DNA of 64,000 nt from Doris montereyensis. Lineage: Eukaryota; Mollusca; Gastropoda; Nudibranchia; Dorididae. Where the stretch lies: NCBI GenBank assembly GCA_037039925.1, contig JAXRKP010001100.1:10001-74000 (forward strand). The letters run 5' to 3'. Shown in pieces: positions 29,622 to 40,195 of this stretch. Every line of letters starts with the position of its first letter. The first letter of the stretch is position 1. Under the pieces are notes generated by a model. That model was not told the origin of the DNA. It was given only the letters and a program-made list of their open reading frames with translations, and ran no database searches. The position numbers and the translations under genes are program-made.

Positions 29622-29935
29622 GGTATTATTTAAACAACCATTGAACATTGACGAATAAATACATTACAATATATAGTATGCCTCTGAAGTAATCTGACGT
29701 AGATAAAGACAAACAGTGAGGCAAGGGGCATGTCGGAAGTTAATATAATGACACAGGATAATATGAAAGCCCCATAGGAACAAAGACGAGACAAACACAA
29801 GGAATAGACAAAAAAATCCTGATTAACTTCCGACATGCCCCTTGCTTGTCTTTATCTACGTCAGATTACTTCAGAGGCAATCTATATATTGTAATGTATT
29901 TATTCGTCAATGTTCAATGGTTGTTTAAATAATAC
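29622..29935. repeat. Large inverted repeat, arms about 115 bp around a SINE 3' fragment
   Basis: Left arm 29622-29742 begins TATTATTTAAACAACCATTG. Right arm 29821-29935 is its near-perfect reverse complement, ending CAATGGTTGTTTAAATAATA. The roughly 78-bp loop is a minus-strand 3' fragment of SINE family A. Beyond the arms the symmetry continues less perfectly into the two SINE copies at 29.37-29.62 and 29.99-30.24 kb. Confidence 0.88.
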
Positions 29936-29984
29936 TAGGTTAAGATCTAGAAAAATTGTAGTCTAGGCTACTGGCGGAACGAAC

Positions 29985-30272
29985 TGTCAGTGAATATGAC
30001 TGCTAGTCATGACTGGATTCAGGCGAAAGACCTTGCTAATGAAACTCCTTTTTAGGGAGCGTAGTTAGCTCGGTTGGTAGCACGCTTTCTTTTCATGGCG
30101 AGGCGATGGGTACTGACACAGAGGTCGCGGGTTCGATCCCCATGGTGGCCAGGATTTTTTTCTGTCTATTCCTTGTCTCGTCTTTGTTAATATGGGGCTT
30201 TCATATTATCTTGTGTCATTATATTAAATTCCGACATGCCCCTTGCCTCACTGCTTGTCTTTATCTACAGCG
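29985..30272 (+). mobile_element. tRNA-derived SINE, family A, plus copy
   Basis: Head GGGAGCGTAGTTAGCTCGG from 30055. Box A-like TTAGCTCGGTTGGTAGC at 30065-30081 and box B GGTTCGATCC at 30130-30139, the two internal RNA polymerase III promoter elements. The tail ends TTCCGACATGCCCCTTGCC...TTGTCTTTATCTAC. The spacing of box A to box B (about 50 bp) is tRNA-like. A fold as a functional tRNA is not supported because the acceptor stem does not close. Confidence 0.87.
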
Positions 30273-30279
30273 TAATGTG

Positions 30280-30455
30280 GTAGTTTGCTGGCATTGCCTT
30301 CCATGCTGCCTTTATTTTTGCTGTCTAAATAGACCCAGCTACCCATTTCACTGCTGGGTCGACAGGAGGGCCACAAAAATTTGCGTTGACTGAGAATCAG
30401 ACTTGAGCCTCATTGATGGTAGAATGATGCACTACCGACTGAGCTTCCGGTGTAT
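30280..30455 (-). mobile_element. Possible tRNA-like SINE head next to the 20-bp array
   Basis: Read on the minus strand from about 30455: GGAAGCTCAGTCGGTAGTGC, a good box A, then GCATCATTCTACCATCAATG. A body follows that includes ACCCAGCAGTGAAATGGGTAG. A clean box B was not found, so this is a probable, diverged SINE. Confidence 0.5.
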
Positions 30456-30990
30456 TACACCAACTACCAGTGCATTACACCAACTACCAGTGTATTACAC
30501 CAACTACGTGCATTACACCAACTACCAGTGCATTACACCAACTACCAGTGTATTACACCAACTACCAGTGTATTACACCAACTACCACTACCAGTGCATT
30601 ACACCAACTACCAGTGCATTACACCAACTACCAGTGTATTACACCAACTACCAGTGCATTACACCAACTACCAGTGTATTGTATTACACCAACTACCAGT
30701 GCATTACACCAACTACCAGTGCATTACCAACTACCAAGTGCATTACACCAACTACCAGTGCATTACACCAACTACCAGTGTATTACACCAACTACCAGTG
30801 CATTACACCAACTACCAGTGTATTACAACCAACTACCAGTGTATTACACCAACTACCAGTGTATTACACCAACTACCAGTGCATTACACCAACTACCAGT
30901 GCATTACACCAACTACCAGTGTATTACACCAACTACCAGTGTATTACACCAACTACCAGTGCATTTCACCAACTACCAGTGTATTACACT
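30450..30990. repeat. 20-bp minisatellite, about 27 copies
   Basis: Tandem CATTACACCAACTACCAGTG with a TGTATT/TGCATT variant alternating irregularly, plus small indels (ACCACTACC, ATTGTATT, ATTACAACC). Because of the 20-bp period, three overlapping plus-strand frames stay open. The HQLPVYYTN repeats they encode are not evidence for protein. Confidence 0.97.
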
Positions 30991-30999
30991 GGTAAAATG

Positions 31000-32425
31000 A
31001 CTAGGTGGTTGGCAAACACTACTGGCATGTTCTATGTCTTTCCTTTCACTTCTTGTCATTTCATTCATACTTCTGTTTCCTCTTAATTCAGTCTGAGATC
31101 GCCACTGATATGGGACAAGTTGCAGAAAAACAAGCCATTTAAACGATGTATATATACCCAAGACATCACTTTTGCTTACCTCACTTGAAAGATGGGAATC
31201 TTTTTGCCATATGTTAGTTAAAGATCACGGTTGAGTCATTAGTGCAAGTTATTCACATGTTGCTCCAGTTGCCAAAAACTTGAGTTGAATGAATGGCATG
31301 CATTGGCATGAGTGTGGTCCTTGTTTCCTTTCACTGGGTGAAGCTTGTGTCAAGATAGATGTCTTGTGGCAAGGTCTCAAGAAAACCTACTTGAAGTCAT
31401 CAGGATGGACATTCTTTATTTGGAAGGAAAGGGGTACATATATAGACCCTCACACCCATCCTACAAATTTCACTAAAAAAAAATATCCAATGCTCTCCCG
31501 CTTCCATTTAAATTTTAACACATCCCACTTTCTTGTTAGAGCTTTAGCGAGCTTGCAATACTGCTGGCTGCTTGCAACACTTTGATACAAAACTGAAGAC
31601 TGATACAATACGCAACACAGTCTAGCTTGCATCACAAACAGCCACAGTTTAGGCTTGGGCAAGATTCGCTATTACTCGTTGATACTAACTACCGTCTTCT
31701 CTGGTCTCGTGTTATTTGAGTACTCGCTTTGACGAATACCACAAGACAGCCGCGCATTCATGTCAGCGAAGATGAACACTGGAGCCGAGACCTGAAGCTT
31801 GAATGGTGGGGAGGGTTATGACCTCCATGCCTCCTGCTGATTGTAACTTCGCGATAAGAGAAGACAGACACAGTGAGAGACCATTGTAATTGGATGGTAA
31901 TAAACTGCTGTCATCATTGTTGACAGAGAGGGTGGGGTAGTTAGTTAAGCACATGCTCATAAAGGATGGGGGTGCTGCAATGGGTGTGGTGGGGATGGGG
32001 GTCGGTATGGAAGTAGGCCTGGAAAGGGCTGGGGATGAGAAAGATGTCAACAGCGAAAGACGACTTCAACCCCTTCTGCCCTCATTTCAATCATCCCTGT
32101 CATGTCTGCTGATGTGTCTCACTGCTAGCACTACTTTGCCTCTCACTCTCAGTCTGGTCTCGTCAAGGCAAAGTATTTAGTAGTTATAACATAGGTTGGT
32201 ATCAGAGTTGGTATTCATCACCAATTAAATTCGAATAAAAAAGCCTTCAAATTCTTTGATATCGAGAATAAAATGCCTTGAAGCCTTGTATTCTTTGATA
32301 TCGAGTAATGCCTTGAGTAGCGCCCAGCCTACCACAGTGTCACACTCACACACAGTCAACGCGAGGTCACCTCTCTTGCTTTGAAAAAAACCTGTGTTGG
32401 TATTACTTCGGCAAAATTGAATTGA
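31000..32425. other. EAF intron 5, no gene seen
   Basis: A fragment at about 31040-31140 (TTTCACTTCTTGTCATTTCA...TAATTCAGTCTGAGATCGCC) belongs to the dispersed repeat also seen at 36.28, 37.88, 40.06 and 59.57 kb. The patch 31965-32045 is G-rich (GGGTGTGGTGGGGATGGGGG). No coding exon recognised. Confidence 0.45.
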
Positions 32426-32428
32426 GTG

Positions 32429-33640
32429 TTGTAGGGTGTTGCATCACTGTGAACAGATTCAAGTATTGTAGGGTGTTGCATCACTGTGAACAGATTCAAG
32501 TATTGTAGGGTGTTGCATCACTGTGAACAGATTCAAGTGTTGTAGGGTGTTGCATCACTGTGAACAGATTCAAGTATTGTAGGGTGTTGTATCACTGTGA
32601 ACAGATTCAAGTGTTGTAGGGTGTTGCATCACTGTGAACAGATTCAAGTGTTGTAGGGTGTTGCATCACTGTGAACAGATTCAAGTATTGTAGGGTGTTG
32701 TATCACTGTGAACAGATTCAAGTGTTGTAGGGTGTTGTATCACTGTGAACAGATTCAAGTGTTGTAGGGTGTTGTATCACTGTGAACAGATTCAAGTGTT
32801 GTAGGGTGTTGCATCACTGTGAACAGATTCAAGTGTTGTAGGGTGTTGTATCACTGTGAACAGATTCAAGTATTGTAGGGTGTTGTATCACTGTGAACAG
32901 ATTCAAGTGTTGTAGGGTGTTGCATCACTGTGAACAGATTCAAGTATTGTAGGGTGTTGTATCACTGTGAACAGATTCAAGTGTTGTAGGGTGTTGCATC
33001 ACTGTGAACAGATTCAAGTATTGTAGGGTGTTGTATCACTGTGAACAGATTCAAGTGTTGTAGGGTGTTGTATCACTGTGAACAGATTCAAGTGTTGTAG
33101 GGTGTTGTATCACTGTGAACAGATTCAAGTGTTGTAGGGTGTTGCATCACTGTGAACAGATTCAAGTGTTGTAGGGTGTTGTATCACTGTGAACAGATTC
33201 AAGTATTGTAGGGTGTTGCATCACTGTGAACAGATTCAAGTATTGTAGGGTGTTGTATCACTGTGAACAGATTCAAGTGTTGTAGGGTGTTGCATCACTG
33301 TGAACAGATTCAAGTGTTGTAGGGTGTTGCATCTGTGAACAGATTCAAGTATTGTAGGGTGTTGTATCACTGTGAACAGATTCAAGTGTTGTAGGGTGTT
33401 GTATCACTGTGAACAGATTCAAGTGTTGTAGGGTGTTGTATTGTGAACAGATTCAACTGTTGTATCACTGTGAACAGATTCAAGTATTGTAGGGTGTTGC
33501 ATCCATGTGAACTGAATTGTATTTGTTTTTCACTGTGAACAGATTCGTACACAGATTCAAGTGATCACAAACAGATTCAAGTGCAGGGTGTTGTATCACT
33601 GTGAACAATTCAAGTAGGGTGTTGCATCCATTGCTGAATT
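32429..33640. repeat. 37-bp minisatellite, about 29 units plus degenerate end
   Basis: Unit begins AAGTGTTGTAGGGTGTTGCA and ends TCACTGTGAACAGATTC. Two sites vary between units: AGTGTTG/AGTATTG and TTGCATC/TTGTATC. The first 24 or so units are uniform in length; from about 33330 to 33640 units are shortened and scrambled. No spacers, so not CRISPR-like. Confidence 0.97.
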
Positions 33641-34619
33641 GAGACCTGCTCACTGTGATGGACAGGGATTGGCAGGGATTTCTGACAACACTCACGTGAC
33701 CTGCTCGTTGTGACGTCACGGCTTGCAAGATACAGCAATGAGCAAACCCGGAAGTCTTGCATCTTGCAATATTCTTAAACAGCGAGCTCAATACAGGTCT
33801 ATTTTTTGTTATGAACGCTGTATGCAATCCAGCTCCAACCCAATCTTTCATTCATCTGTTTTTATCTCTGTGCACCATCACAACCTGCAGTGTGATATGC
33901 CAGATCATTAATGTTTGGACCATTTTTAACGATTTTGGTACCTCTTTACTGTCTAGCTTCAACATGCCAAATTTTTTTCAGACTCTTTTATTGCAATCAT
34001 GCAATCCTTACCCCTTGACGTTTTTCTCTCCGACGCAATGGTACTTGTTACCTTTTTTTCTTCCAAATCCCAAATCAATCTTGCTGCAACCACCCTGATC
34101 TTTACACTTAAACTTTGGCAGGTTTTCATTCATTGTGTAGAAGTAGCATTGTAGTTTCACTGAGCATTTATACAATATGAGTGTGTGAGCGTTTGTGTGT
34201 TGTACGGCTAAGTAAGATTTTTGAGTGTTGTATTAGTGTATTAATTATCATATGTATGTATACATATGTATATATATTATATATATATACATGTATATGT
34301 TTCACTGTCAGTGGCTATCTCTGCATGGGTCAATTTTGTAAAAATATAATCGCAGTCTTTCTCAAACATTTAAAAATAACTTTCTCCTTCGTCTCCATAA
34401 TATTTCATTCAAACGACACCAACAAAAATGGCTGAAAATTTTCACCTCTCTCTCTGTGGCAGTGAATATGTGGCATTATTCATAAAAAATGTTGTTTTTA
34501 GGTCTTGAACAAAAGTTGTCAAAATGGGCTTTATGCATGGATAGCGACCATCAACGATATGTGTATCATTCAAATATAATTTCATTCAAAGCATGGTCAT
34601 TCAGAGACTCAAAGATGAG
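33641..34619. other. EAF intron 5, no gene seen
   Basis: No feature recognised apart from short TA/TATG runs near 34250-34300. Confidence 0.4.
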
Positions 34620-34957
34620 ATATGCATTGTTTTTCATGAGTTTATTTTCATGGTCGATGCTCATAGAAGTGCATGGTCTTTTTAGGTTTGTTCGCATTGT
34701 TAATGCTCATTGAAATGCAGGGTTTTTCGTTGATTTATTTGCATGGTTAATACTCAGAGAAATGAATGGTCTTTCTTAGGTTTATTTGCATGATCGATGC
34801 TCATAGAAATGCATGGTATTTCTTAGGTTTATTTTGCATGATCGATGCTCATAGAAATGCATGGTATTTCTTAGGTTTATTTGCATGATCGATGCTCATA
34901 GAAATGCATGGTATTTCTTAGGTTTATTTACATGATCGATGCTCACAGAAATGCATG
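34620..34957. repeat. 47-bp tandem repeat, about 7 diverged units
   Basis: Unit approximately GATCGATGCTCATAGAAATG + CATGGTATTTCTTAGGTTTATTTGCAT. The last four units are near-identical; the first three are diverged. Confidence 0.9.
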
Positions 34958-35329
34958 ATTAGCCAAACCCAAAGTCAGTGCTGTCTTGACCTATCTGTGA
35001 TTTAACTCTTTTAATGGAGATGTTACCTTATGGAAAAGATGTTAAAGATCTCCATTTCAATGATATGCATATCTTTATGGCTTCCATTTATGTACGGTAT
35101 TGGAAATGTATTTTGTTATACATCCATGCAGTGAAACATTTGAACTTCTTACTGGAAAAATGGAAAAAGGACAAGATATCACTGAGCTCATGTAATGAAA
35201 ATAAAAATGTTGCCGCTTGCTGAGGTAATCTTGTGTTGTGTGGATTAGCTGACTAGCTAGATTTGAGGACAGCATGCATTCAACCCTGACACGTTAGGCA
35301 TTTTAGAATCCAATTAGTAACAAATTACT

Positions 35330-35660
35330 CTATAAAAAGAGCAAGGAAATCCCACTTCGACCCAAATATTGGAAGCAAGATGGAAACAGGGCATATTTTG
35401 AGGAGAAATCAGGAAGGCCCTGCAAACAAGGCAATAACATACTATTTCACGAACAACGGAAGACACGACGACATTGCCTCTAGCATTAAAGAACATTAAA
35501 AGAGTTCCAGGAAACACGCTTAAGTCACAGGCCGACCTTGAACTTATACAAGACATTGCACAATACAGAACTGAATGGTTGGACTTCATTGTAAAGACAA
35601 GAAGAACGGCTGAGGCTGCAACATCTGATGACATTGCTAGCGGGAGGCGCCAAGTCAAAT
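35330..35660 (+). other. Protein-like remnant of unknown origin upstream of exon 6
   Basis: An open stretch at 35474-35659 encodes LALKNIKRVPGNTLKSQADL then ELIQDIAQYRTEWLDFIVKT, with mixed, non-repetitive composition. A stretch in another frame just upstream (KEIPLRPKYWKQDGNRAYFE) also looks protein-like. I do not recognise the family. It could be a decayed mobile-element ORF or chance. It has the wrong phase to be the missing EAF exon as it stands. Confidence 0.25.
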
Positions 35661-35777
35661 AAGTCAGGAAACCAGTCAATACATTGTTCCTTGTCACGGC
35701 ACTTGCCACTGACAAACCTATTGTGTCTTTTTGTTTTTAATAGTTGTGTTTTTGTTTTTCGTTTTTATTTCTCGCAG

Positions 35778-35908
35778 GACCCAAACTACCAGCTCCACCC
35801 CTTCCTGTACCAGCTTTAACTCCACGCCCACCACCCCCACGTGTCAACTCGTATGGCGTCTTGGACAATGATCTTGCTCTGAGCGAGTCTGGCAGTGATA
35901 GTGATTAG
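35778..35908 (+). CDS. EAF: ELL-associated factor (EAF), terminal coding exon
   Basis: Follows a pyrimidine-rich acceptor (TTTTTATTTCTCGCAG at 35762-35777). In the frame that needs one incoming base it reads GPKLPAPPLPVPALTPRPPP, then PRVNSYGVLDNDLALSESG and SDSD, stop TAG at 35906-35908. The proline-rich linker and the ending NDLALSESGSDSD match the vertebrate EAF C-terminus (RNDLQLSESGSDSDD). In the phase-0 frame offered by exon 5 it would instead read 13 residues and stop, so the correct product needs an extra or altered exon upstream. The six exons plus junction codons total about 246 residues; human EAF1 and EAF2 are about 260-270. Confidence 0.92.
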
Positions 35909-37020
35909 TGTCATGATGTTTGTGCGGACGTTAGTTTGCTTGTTCGTGTGTCACTAAGTGAGGTGGTGGGTGTATTCCATTAACTGAAAAGTAACTATAT
36001 TATAATAATTACATGGGCATAAATATATGATATGGGGTGAATTGTACAGAAGGCAAGATGGCAGTATGTATTGAGGAGGTTGTTTTTTTATAATGAATCT
36101 ACTATTATTTAAGTTTCATTTAAATTTAAGAGAATAGGATAAATGTCATGGTTGCATGATTTTATTGAAAGACTAAGGTGATCTGCATTTTTCAATGTGT
36201 TATTATATACTAGCTGAAAGTTGGGTGGGGGGGGGGGGGTGGCTGTTATCATAACATTTTGTTTTGTTCTGACTGGGATTTGATTTGTTAGGTTCTTTTT
36301 AATGGCGGGCTCTGCTTGTAGGTTCTATTTCTTTACTTTCATTCTTTGCCATGTCTTTAATCTTGCTGTTTCCTCTTAATCAATTCACCTTGACATAATC
36401 GAATATGGTTGATGGGGAAAATTTCAATTTCAACTAAACAAACACTAGGTAATGCAGAAATGTAAATCAGAAAAAAGTGTCCGCTGCAGTAGTTTTCAGT
36501 TTAAACAACATCAACTTACTGTATAATTTTTCTAAAGATTTTTCAAAATATATCCTGCAGCAATCAAAATTGTATTAATTGTAAACAAAACAATGAAACA
36601 GATATTCTTGCTACAGATGTTTTAAAGTTAATTTAAATCCCTGAGCATGTATTAAATTATTTAATGTATTATTTTTAAAAATTAATTTTACTTGCTTATT
36701 TTGTCTTTACTTAATATCATAATTAAAGTGTAGATCAGAATCTGTTTCTTGAGGTTAATTTGATCACTGCTTACCGTCATTAATCCGACCTCCGCTTATC
36801 CGACATACAGTCTAATCCAACATGATCATTAGGAACAAAATATGTCTCCCTATGTTCTCTATAAGAGATCTGATAATTCATTATTCTGACTCCAACAAAT
36901 TTAGCGCATTGAATTAAATCATGAACCTTGTAAGTACTGAAAGATGGTCAGTGATAAATGGTTGTGAACTTAACGTGTCAATGCTGTGTTTTCACACCTT
37001 CCATTTTCTGGGGACGGGCG
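35909..37020 (+). other. Probable EAF 3' UTR and downstream DNA
   Basis: Directly follows the EAF stop codon. No poly(A) signal could be assigned with confidence; several ATTAAA words occur near 36640-36660. 36.28-36.43 kb contains a copy of a dispersed repeat (GGTTCTATTTCTTTACTTTC ... TCTTGCTGTTTCCTCTTAAT). Confidence 0.35.
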
Positions 37021-37026
37021 AGACAT

Positions 37027-37094
37027 GATCTGTATGTCTGTCTCTCCATGTCTCTGTTTCTGTCTATCCCTCCTTGTTTCTGTCTCTGTCCCTC

Positions 37095-37127
<33 letters not shown>

Positions 37128-37155
37128 TTCTCTTTCTCTCTCTCTCTCTCTCATT
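37027..37155. repeat. (CT)n / TGTC-rich microsatellite
   Basis: CTCTCT and CTGTCTGTCTGT runs. Low-complexity frames on both strands are shadows. Confidence 0.9.
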
Positions 37156-37570
37156 CTCTTTTTATCTGATTTGTAAATGTCCAACATGGCACAGAGCTCT
37201 GTAAAGAGTATAAACATTTTTGCGGTGGCGTACAGTGTCGGATTAAGGGCAGTAAATCCAGGGTAATGATTGGGAATGTGTGTGTCTGTTCATGGTCTGG
37301 ATTTTAACACTGACTATACATACTTGTGCTTGCATTCACACTGTCGCATTCTGCATTTTGCTTGTTGCTTTGAGCCGGTGTCTTCCAAAGGCTCAACCAT
37401 TTGACTGTTTTGGGGGGTTTTAATTTTTTCATTGCTTTGTTGTTTTTTGTTTTTAGGTTGTTTTTTTGTAACAATGTTTGTGGATTGTTTTGTCTTTTTA
37501 AAATGATTACTTATAGTTGGTATTGGAAATTTTGTAAAATGAATGAACAACTGTCTGTAAAGTAAAAGTA
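37156..37570. other. Intergenic DNA, no gene seen
   Basis: T-rich with short homopolymer runs; no feature recognised. Confidence 0.4.
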
Positions 37571-37848
37571 ACGTTCCTTCAAAGCCCTTACAGCCCATAG
37601 TAGAGCTGTAGCTTACCCTGCTTTGTTTTGCGTGAAGCAGAACAGGGGATGATAATCACCTTCTGGACAGGATGCTAGTTTGTCGCAGGTATTTACTCCC
37701 AAGCTGTTGCTGGTACCCATTTGCACGTGGCCGGAGTGAAATACATGTTAAATGTCCTTCTTAAGGAAAGCAATGTCAGACCTAGCGTTGCTATGACCTC
37801 ATAATCCCAAATCTGGCACCCTAAACACTAAACTACGAAGCCACAATC
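37571..37848 (-). mobile_element. tRNA-derived SINE, family B, minus copy
   Basis: Aligns by eye with 38.25-38.53 kb through the whole body: TTCCTTCAA, GAGC..TAGCTTA, GATGATAATCACCTTCTGGA, ACCCATTTGCACGTGG and TTAAGGAAAGCAATGTCAG. The tRNA-like head is at the right end and is more decayed than in the other copy. Confidence 0.75.
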
Positions 37849-38249
37849 ACAATACTATCTGTGACATATTGTTGTAGGCGATTGATGGGAGTCACTGGTA
37901 GGTCCTACTTCTTTACTTTCACTCATTTTTACGAGATATGGCGGATAGGGTAAATTTTAATCAATCAGTCAATTACATGTTGTTGATTAAAATACAATGT
38001 TTTTAAATTATAAAATGAAACTAGATGCGATGTAATGAGGTAACGGGACAAAAAAAAGAGACATGAAAATAGAATAAGACCATTGAGAGGAAAAGAAATG
38101 CGACTGCGGTAATGATAGATATGTAATAACAGTTTAGAGTTTGTTAAGATTGATAATAGCACGTATGAACGTTTTTAATTTCAGAATTTTTGCCACTCAA
38201 ATAAGTGAACTAGAAGTCTGATTTTGGACAACGTATAGTATAGTAAAAG
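37849..38249. other. Intergenic DNA with dispersed repeat fragment
   Basis: 37.87-37.96 kb (GGTAGGTCCTACTTCTTTAC) is a copy of the dispersed repeat found at 36.28, 40.06 and 59.57 kb. No gene seen. Confidence 0.5.
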
Positions 38250-38532
38250 TTTCTTCCAAGGTTGTTACGCCCGTTAGAGCGGAGCTTATCCGGTTTCAAT
38301 AATGTGAAGTGGAACAGATGATAAAAATCATCTCCTTGACAGGCTGCTAGTCTGACATAGATTTTTACGCTCAAGCTAGTGCTTGTACCCATTTGCACAG
38401 GGGTCAAGTGGGGAAAATGCCTGTTAAGTATATTTCCCAAGGAACACAATGTTAGTCCTAGCTTTGCTGTTTAAAATTTGAACCAGGACCTCATGATCCC
38501 CAGTGCGGCAGTCTAGCCACTCAGCCACAGAA
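38250..38532 (-). mobile_element. tRNA-derived SINE, family B, minus copy
   Basis: Head at the right end. Minus strand reads TGTGGCTGAGTGGCTAGACT (box A, about 38510-38529) and CCTGGTTCAAATTT (box B, about 38474-38487), resembling a long-variable-arm tRNA such as Leu or Ser. The body runs through AAGGAACACAATGTTAG, ACCCATTTGCACAGGGGTCA and GGAGCTTATCCGG, ending TTCTTCCAAGG. Same family at 37.57, 40.86 and 56.04-56.6 kb. Confidence 0.85.
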
Positions 38533-38704
38533 GTACTATACATAAAATGTTGAAGAAAAAGAAAGCATACATTGAAAATCGAATGCCATGATTTGTAATG
38601 AAGGGGATGTATCATGGGTTTTTGAAACTTGAAGCAAAACAAAAAAAAACAAAAAAATCTATCTGATTAGTGGCCCTGGAGAACAATGGCTCACTGATAA
38701 CAAA

Positions 38705-38957
38705 GTGATTTTATTTCATTATTTGTCCTCAAGGGCATAGATTGAAGTAGACATTTTGTAATGGGATTTTATTTCATTATTTGTCCACTTCAAGGGCATA
38801 GATTGAAGTAGACATTTTGTAATGGGATTTTATTTCATTATTTGTCCACTTCAAGGGCATAGATTGAAGTAGACATTTTGTAATGGGATTTTATTTCATT
38901 ATTTGTCCTCTTCAAGGGCATAGATTGAAGTAGACATTTTGTAATGGGATTTTATTT
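38705..38957. repeat. 61-bp tandem repeat, four copies
   Basis: Unit starts GGGATTTTATTTCATTATTT and contains AAGGGCATAGATTGAAGTAG. Copies are near-identical; the first lacks a few bases. Confidence 0.95.
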
Positions 38958-39699
38958 TGACTTGTTTTTATTTTCATTTTGTGGATGGAGGAGAGGGGGA
39001 ATTTGGTTGTTTTTCTGCCCTTATGGTCATTCCCTCGTTTGGTGAACAGTTGCTTGTTTTCCTCAGTTTTTTGTACATACGCATGTATTTGTTTGCATCC
39101 CCAAAATCAATTTGATGCCTTTTGAAACCGGAACTCAATTTATCATGTAACACTTAGAATTGGTAGGATGTAATAATAAATATTTTGGCCTGTAATTTGT
39201 TTTTCATTATTGGAAACTTTTTATGTCAAGGGGATTAGACTTATTGGATTGTGACATTCCCTTTAATTCTATACGCATTTCAGATTGTTGTACAAATGTT
39301 ATTTGTATTTTGCATCGAAATAGCTTATATACTAGGACAATTATTTTGTTTCATCTGTTAGATGGGCATTTTTGTCACCCTTATTTACAAGTTGATATGG
39401 ATAACAAATTCATATTGATTTTTGTTTGTCATTTTTCTACATAGTAGATCTAATACTCTGAGCTTGCTGAAATAGATTTATAAAAACATTTTTTTTTTTA
39501 ATGATTTATGTTTTTTCCTTTATATGATGATATTTGTTGCTTTGGTCATTTGTTACCATTAAAGTGTGTCTTCCTCACTTTTCATTTCTTTTTTGCGTTG
39601 AATTCTTTTTGTCTGTCATATTTGCTACATTTTGAATGTAGGATTTTAATAATTGTACATAACCATAAAATTTATGACGTGCAAGCTTGTATTTTACTT
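38958..39699. other. Intergenic DNA, no gene seen
   Basis: AT-rich. Contains AATAAA at 39175-39180, too far from the EAF stop to assign as its poly(A) signal without transcript data. Confidence 0.4.
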
Positions 39700-40012
39700 T
39701 GTTTTATTTGATTTGATTTACCCACATCCACAACTACAGTCATATCGGATTTTTTGGTAGGATTTCTAACTTTGCCCCAGACTGCCTTGGGATCATCATT
39801 AGCATGCGCAGAGTGTTTGAGTTCTGCAGATTGAGGGACTTCCACAACATCCATATCCGGTGGGACCTGGTGTAGATCCACCCACCTGGACCAGGAGGAT
39901 CGTTTTACTTTTTGAAAATCGAGAAAAATTTCACCCGCTGGCAGGCCTTGAACCTATGACCTTTGGGTTGAGGCTGACACCTTGCCCCTGAACTACCAAG
40001 TCCCCCACAAGC
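39700..40012 (-). mobile_element. tRNA-derived SINE, family C, minus copy
   Basis: Minus strand from about 40006: GGGGGACTTGGTAGTTCAGG (box A) and AGGTTCAAGGCC (box B, 39944-39955), then a body with CGAGAAAAATTTCACCC. The tail runs through TCTGGGGCAAAGTTAGAAAT to GTGGATGTGGGTAAATCAAA. The same order occurs at 56.83-57.14 and 45.35-46.04 kb. Confidence 0.82.
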
Positions 40013-40059
40013 TTGTACAGGTGTACTCATGAATGAAACATATTCAAGTACAACAGTAA

Positions 40060-40195
40060 GTGGTTGGTGGGGGCTCCTGAGATAGGTCTTACTTCTTTCC
40101 TTTCATCCTTTTACTTATCCTTTCATCTTGCTGTTTCATCTTAATTCACTCTGAGATTGCTGCATATTGTGAACAAGGGGTTAAATTCAATGAAA
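40060..40195 (+). repeat. Dispersed short repeat, family D
   Basis: TGGTTGGTGGGGGCTCCTGA, then CTTACTTCTTTCCTTTCATC and CTTAATTCACTCTGAGATTG. Related copies at about 31.04, 36.28, 37.88 kb and, inverted, 59.57 kb. It may be part of a larger SINE-like element. No promoter boxes seen. Confidence 0.6.

Noticed and set aside
30450..31086. Long plus-strand open frames of 176-227 codons
   Set aside because: Simultaneously open in three frames because of the 20-bp repeat; low-complexity HQLPVYYTN repeats only.
31763..32050. Minus-strand 95-codon Pro/Ser-rich frame as a possible gene
   Set aside because: No family match, no splice or start context; composition follows the local G-rich patch.
32429..33640. 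CRISPR-like regular repeats
   Set aside because: Units are contiguous with no unique spacers, and the DNA is animal. The same applies to the 46-, 42-, 57- and 58-bp arrays.
35778..35819. EAF ending at the stop at 35817 (DPNYQLHPFLYQL)
   Set aside because: This is the frame given by a direct exon 5 to 6 join, but the alternative frame of the same exon gives the conserved EAF C-terminus (LSESGSDSD). The short form was not taken as the real end.
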